Shown in pieces: positions 63,839 through 64,000 of a DNA stretch of 64,000 nucleotides. The number at the start of each line of letters is the position of its first letter. The first letter of the stretch is position 1. The stretch is taken from contig RSEF01000002.1 of the NCBI GenBank assembly GCA_003993805.1, positions 7,002,183 through 7,066,182 on the forward strand, read 5' to 3'. This DNA comes from Himantopus leucocephalus (Eukaryota > Chordata > Aves > Charadriiformes > Recurvirostridae). The notes under the pieces were generated by a model. That model ran no database searches. It was given only the letters and a program-made list of their open reading frames with translations, and was not told the DNA's origin. The translations under genes and the position numbers were made by a program.

Positions 63839-64000
63839 CAACGCTTGTTAGCAGTTACACCTCTTAAAGGTCACATCACCAAAAGCAAGACAACACAGGC
63901 TTAGCAAACATATTAAATGCACAACTATTTAAGGGCATAGACCAGTCCTGAATCTGTGCAACCTTGTCAAAGATTATGGCTAGGTAGCAAAAATAGTGTC

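Overview
The window looks like AT-rich non-coding DNA from a bird nuclear genome. Two CR1 LINE pieces of avian type, sparse interspersed repeats, no prokaryotic gene organisation and an intron-containing acrosin-family serine protease support this. The species cannot be named from the sequence. Almost every open frame longer than 60 codons looks like chance: no start context, no family similarity I recognise and no neighbouring exons. I read the window as a gene desert or the interior of a very long intron.

The one clear gene is at about 38.3-40.8 kb on the + strand. It is an acrosin-like serine protease with recognisable exons 1, 2, 3 and 5, good splice sites and a poly(A) signal. It appears dead. 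The catalytic Asp of the His-Asp-Ser triad is Asn, the exon that should supply the specificity-pocket Asp is not visible, and the last exon has an in-frame TAA after the GDSGG motif. The GC-richer segment that carries it (37843-41298) is bracketed by a perfect 44-bp direct repeat (37799-37842 and 41299-41342). The copy therefore looks inserted into the surrounding AT-rich DNA as an intron-bearing segment, or wrongly placed there by the assembly.

Layout: 1-10 kb, no gene, simple repeats only. 10.0-10.3 kb, a decayed MITE-like DNA transposon with imperfect terminal inverted repeats inside a small CpG-rich patch. 10.3-33 kb, no gene, one minus-strand CR1 fragment at 23.4 kb. 33.3 kb, a MIR-like SINE. 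35.1-36.4 kb, a long, old CR1/L3-type LINE. 37.8-41.3 kb, the acrosin-like segment. 43.8 kb, a small palindromic element. 50.3-50.8 kb, two poly-G tracts. 51.9-52.6 kb, another old CR1/L3 LINE. 57.46 kb, a 100-N gap next to an unexplained minus-strand open frame. 63.7 kb, the 3' end of a younger CR1.

Assembly quality matters here. There are two 100-N gaps and five single-N junctions. Four of the five single Ns separate near-identical copies of 31-123 bp, which is the signature of unmerged overlapping contig ends. Two of these junctions and one 100-N gap fall inside the acrosin segment, so its exact structure should be treated with caution.
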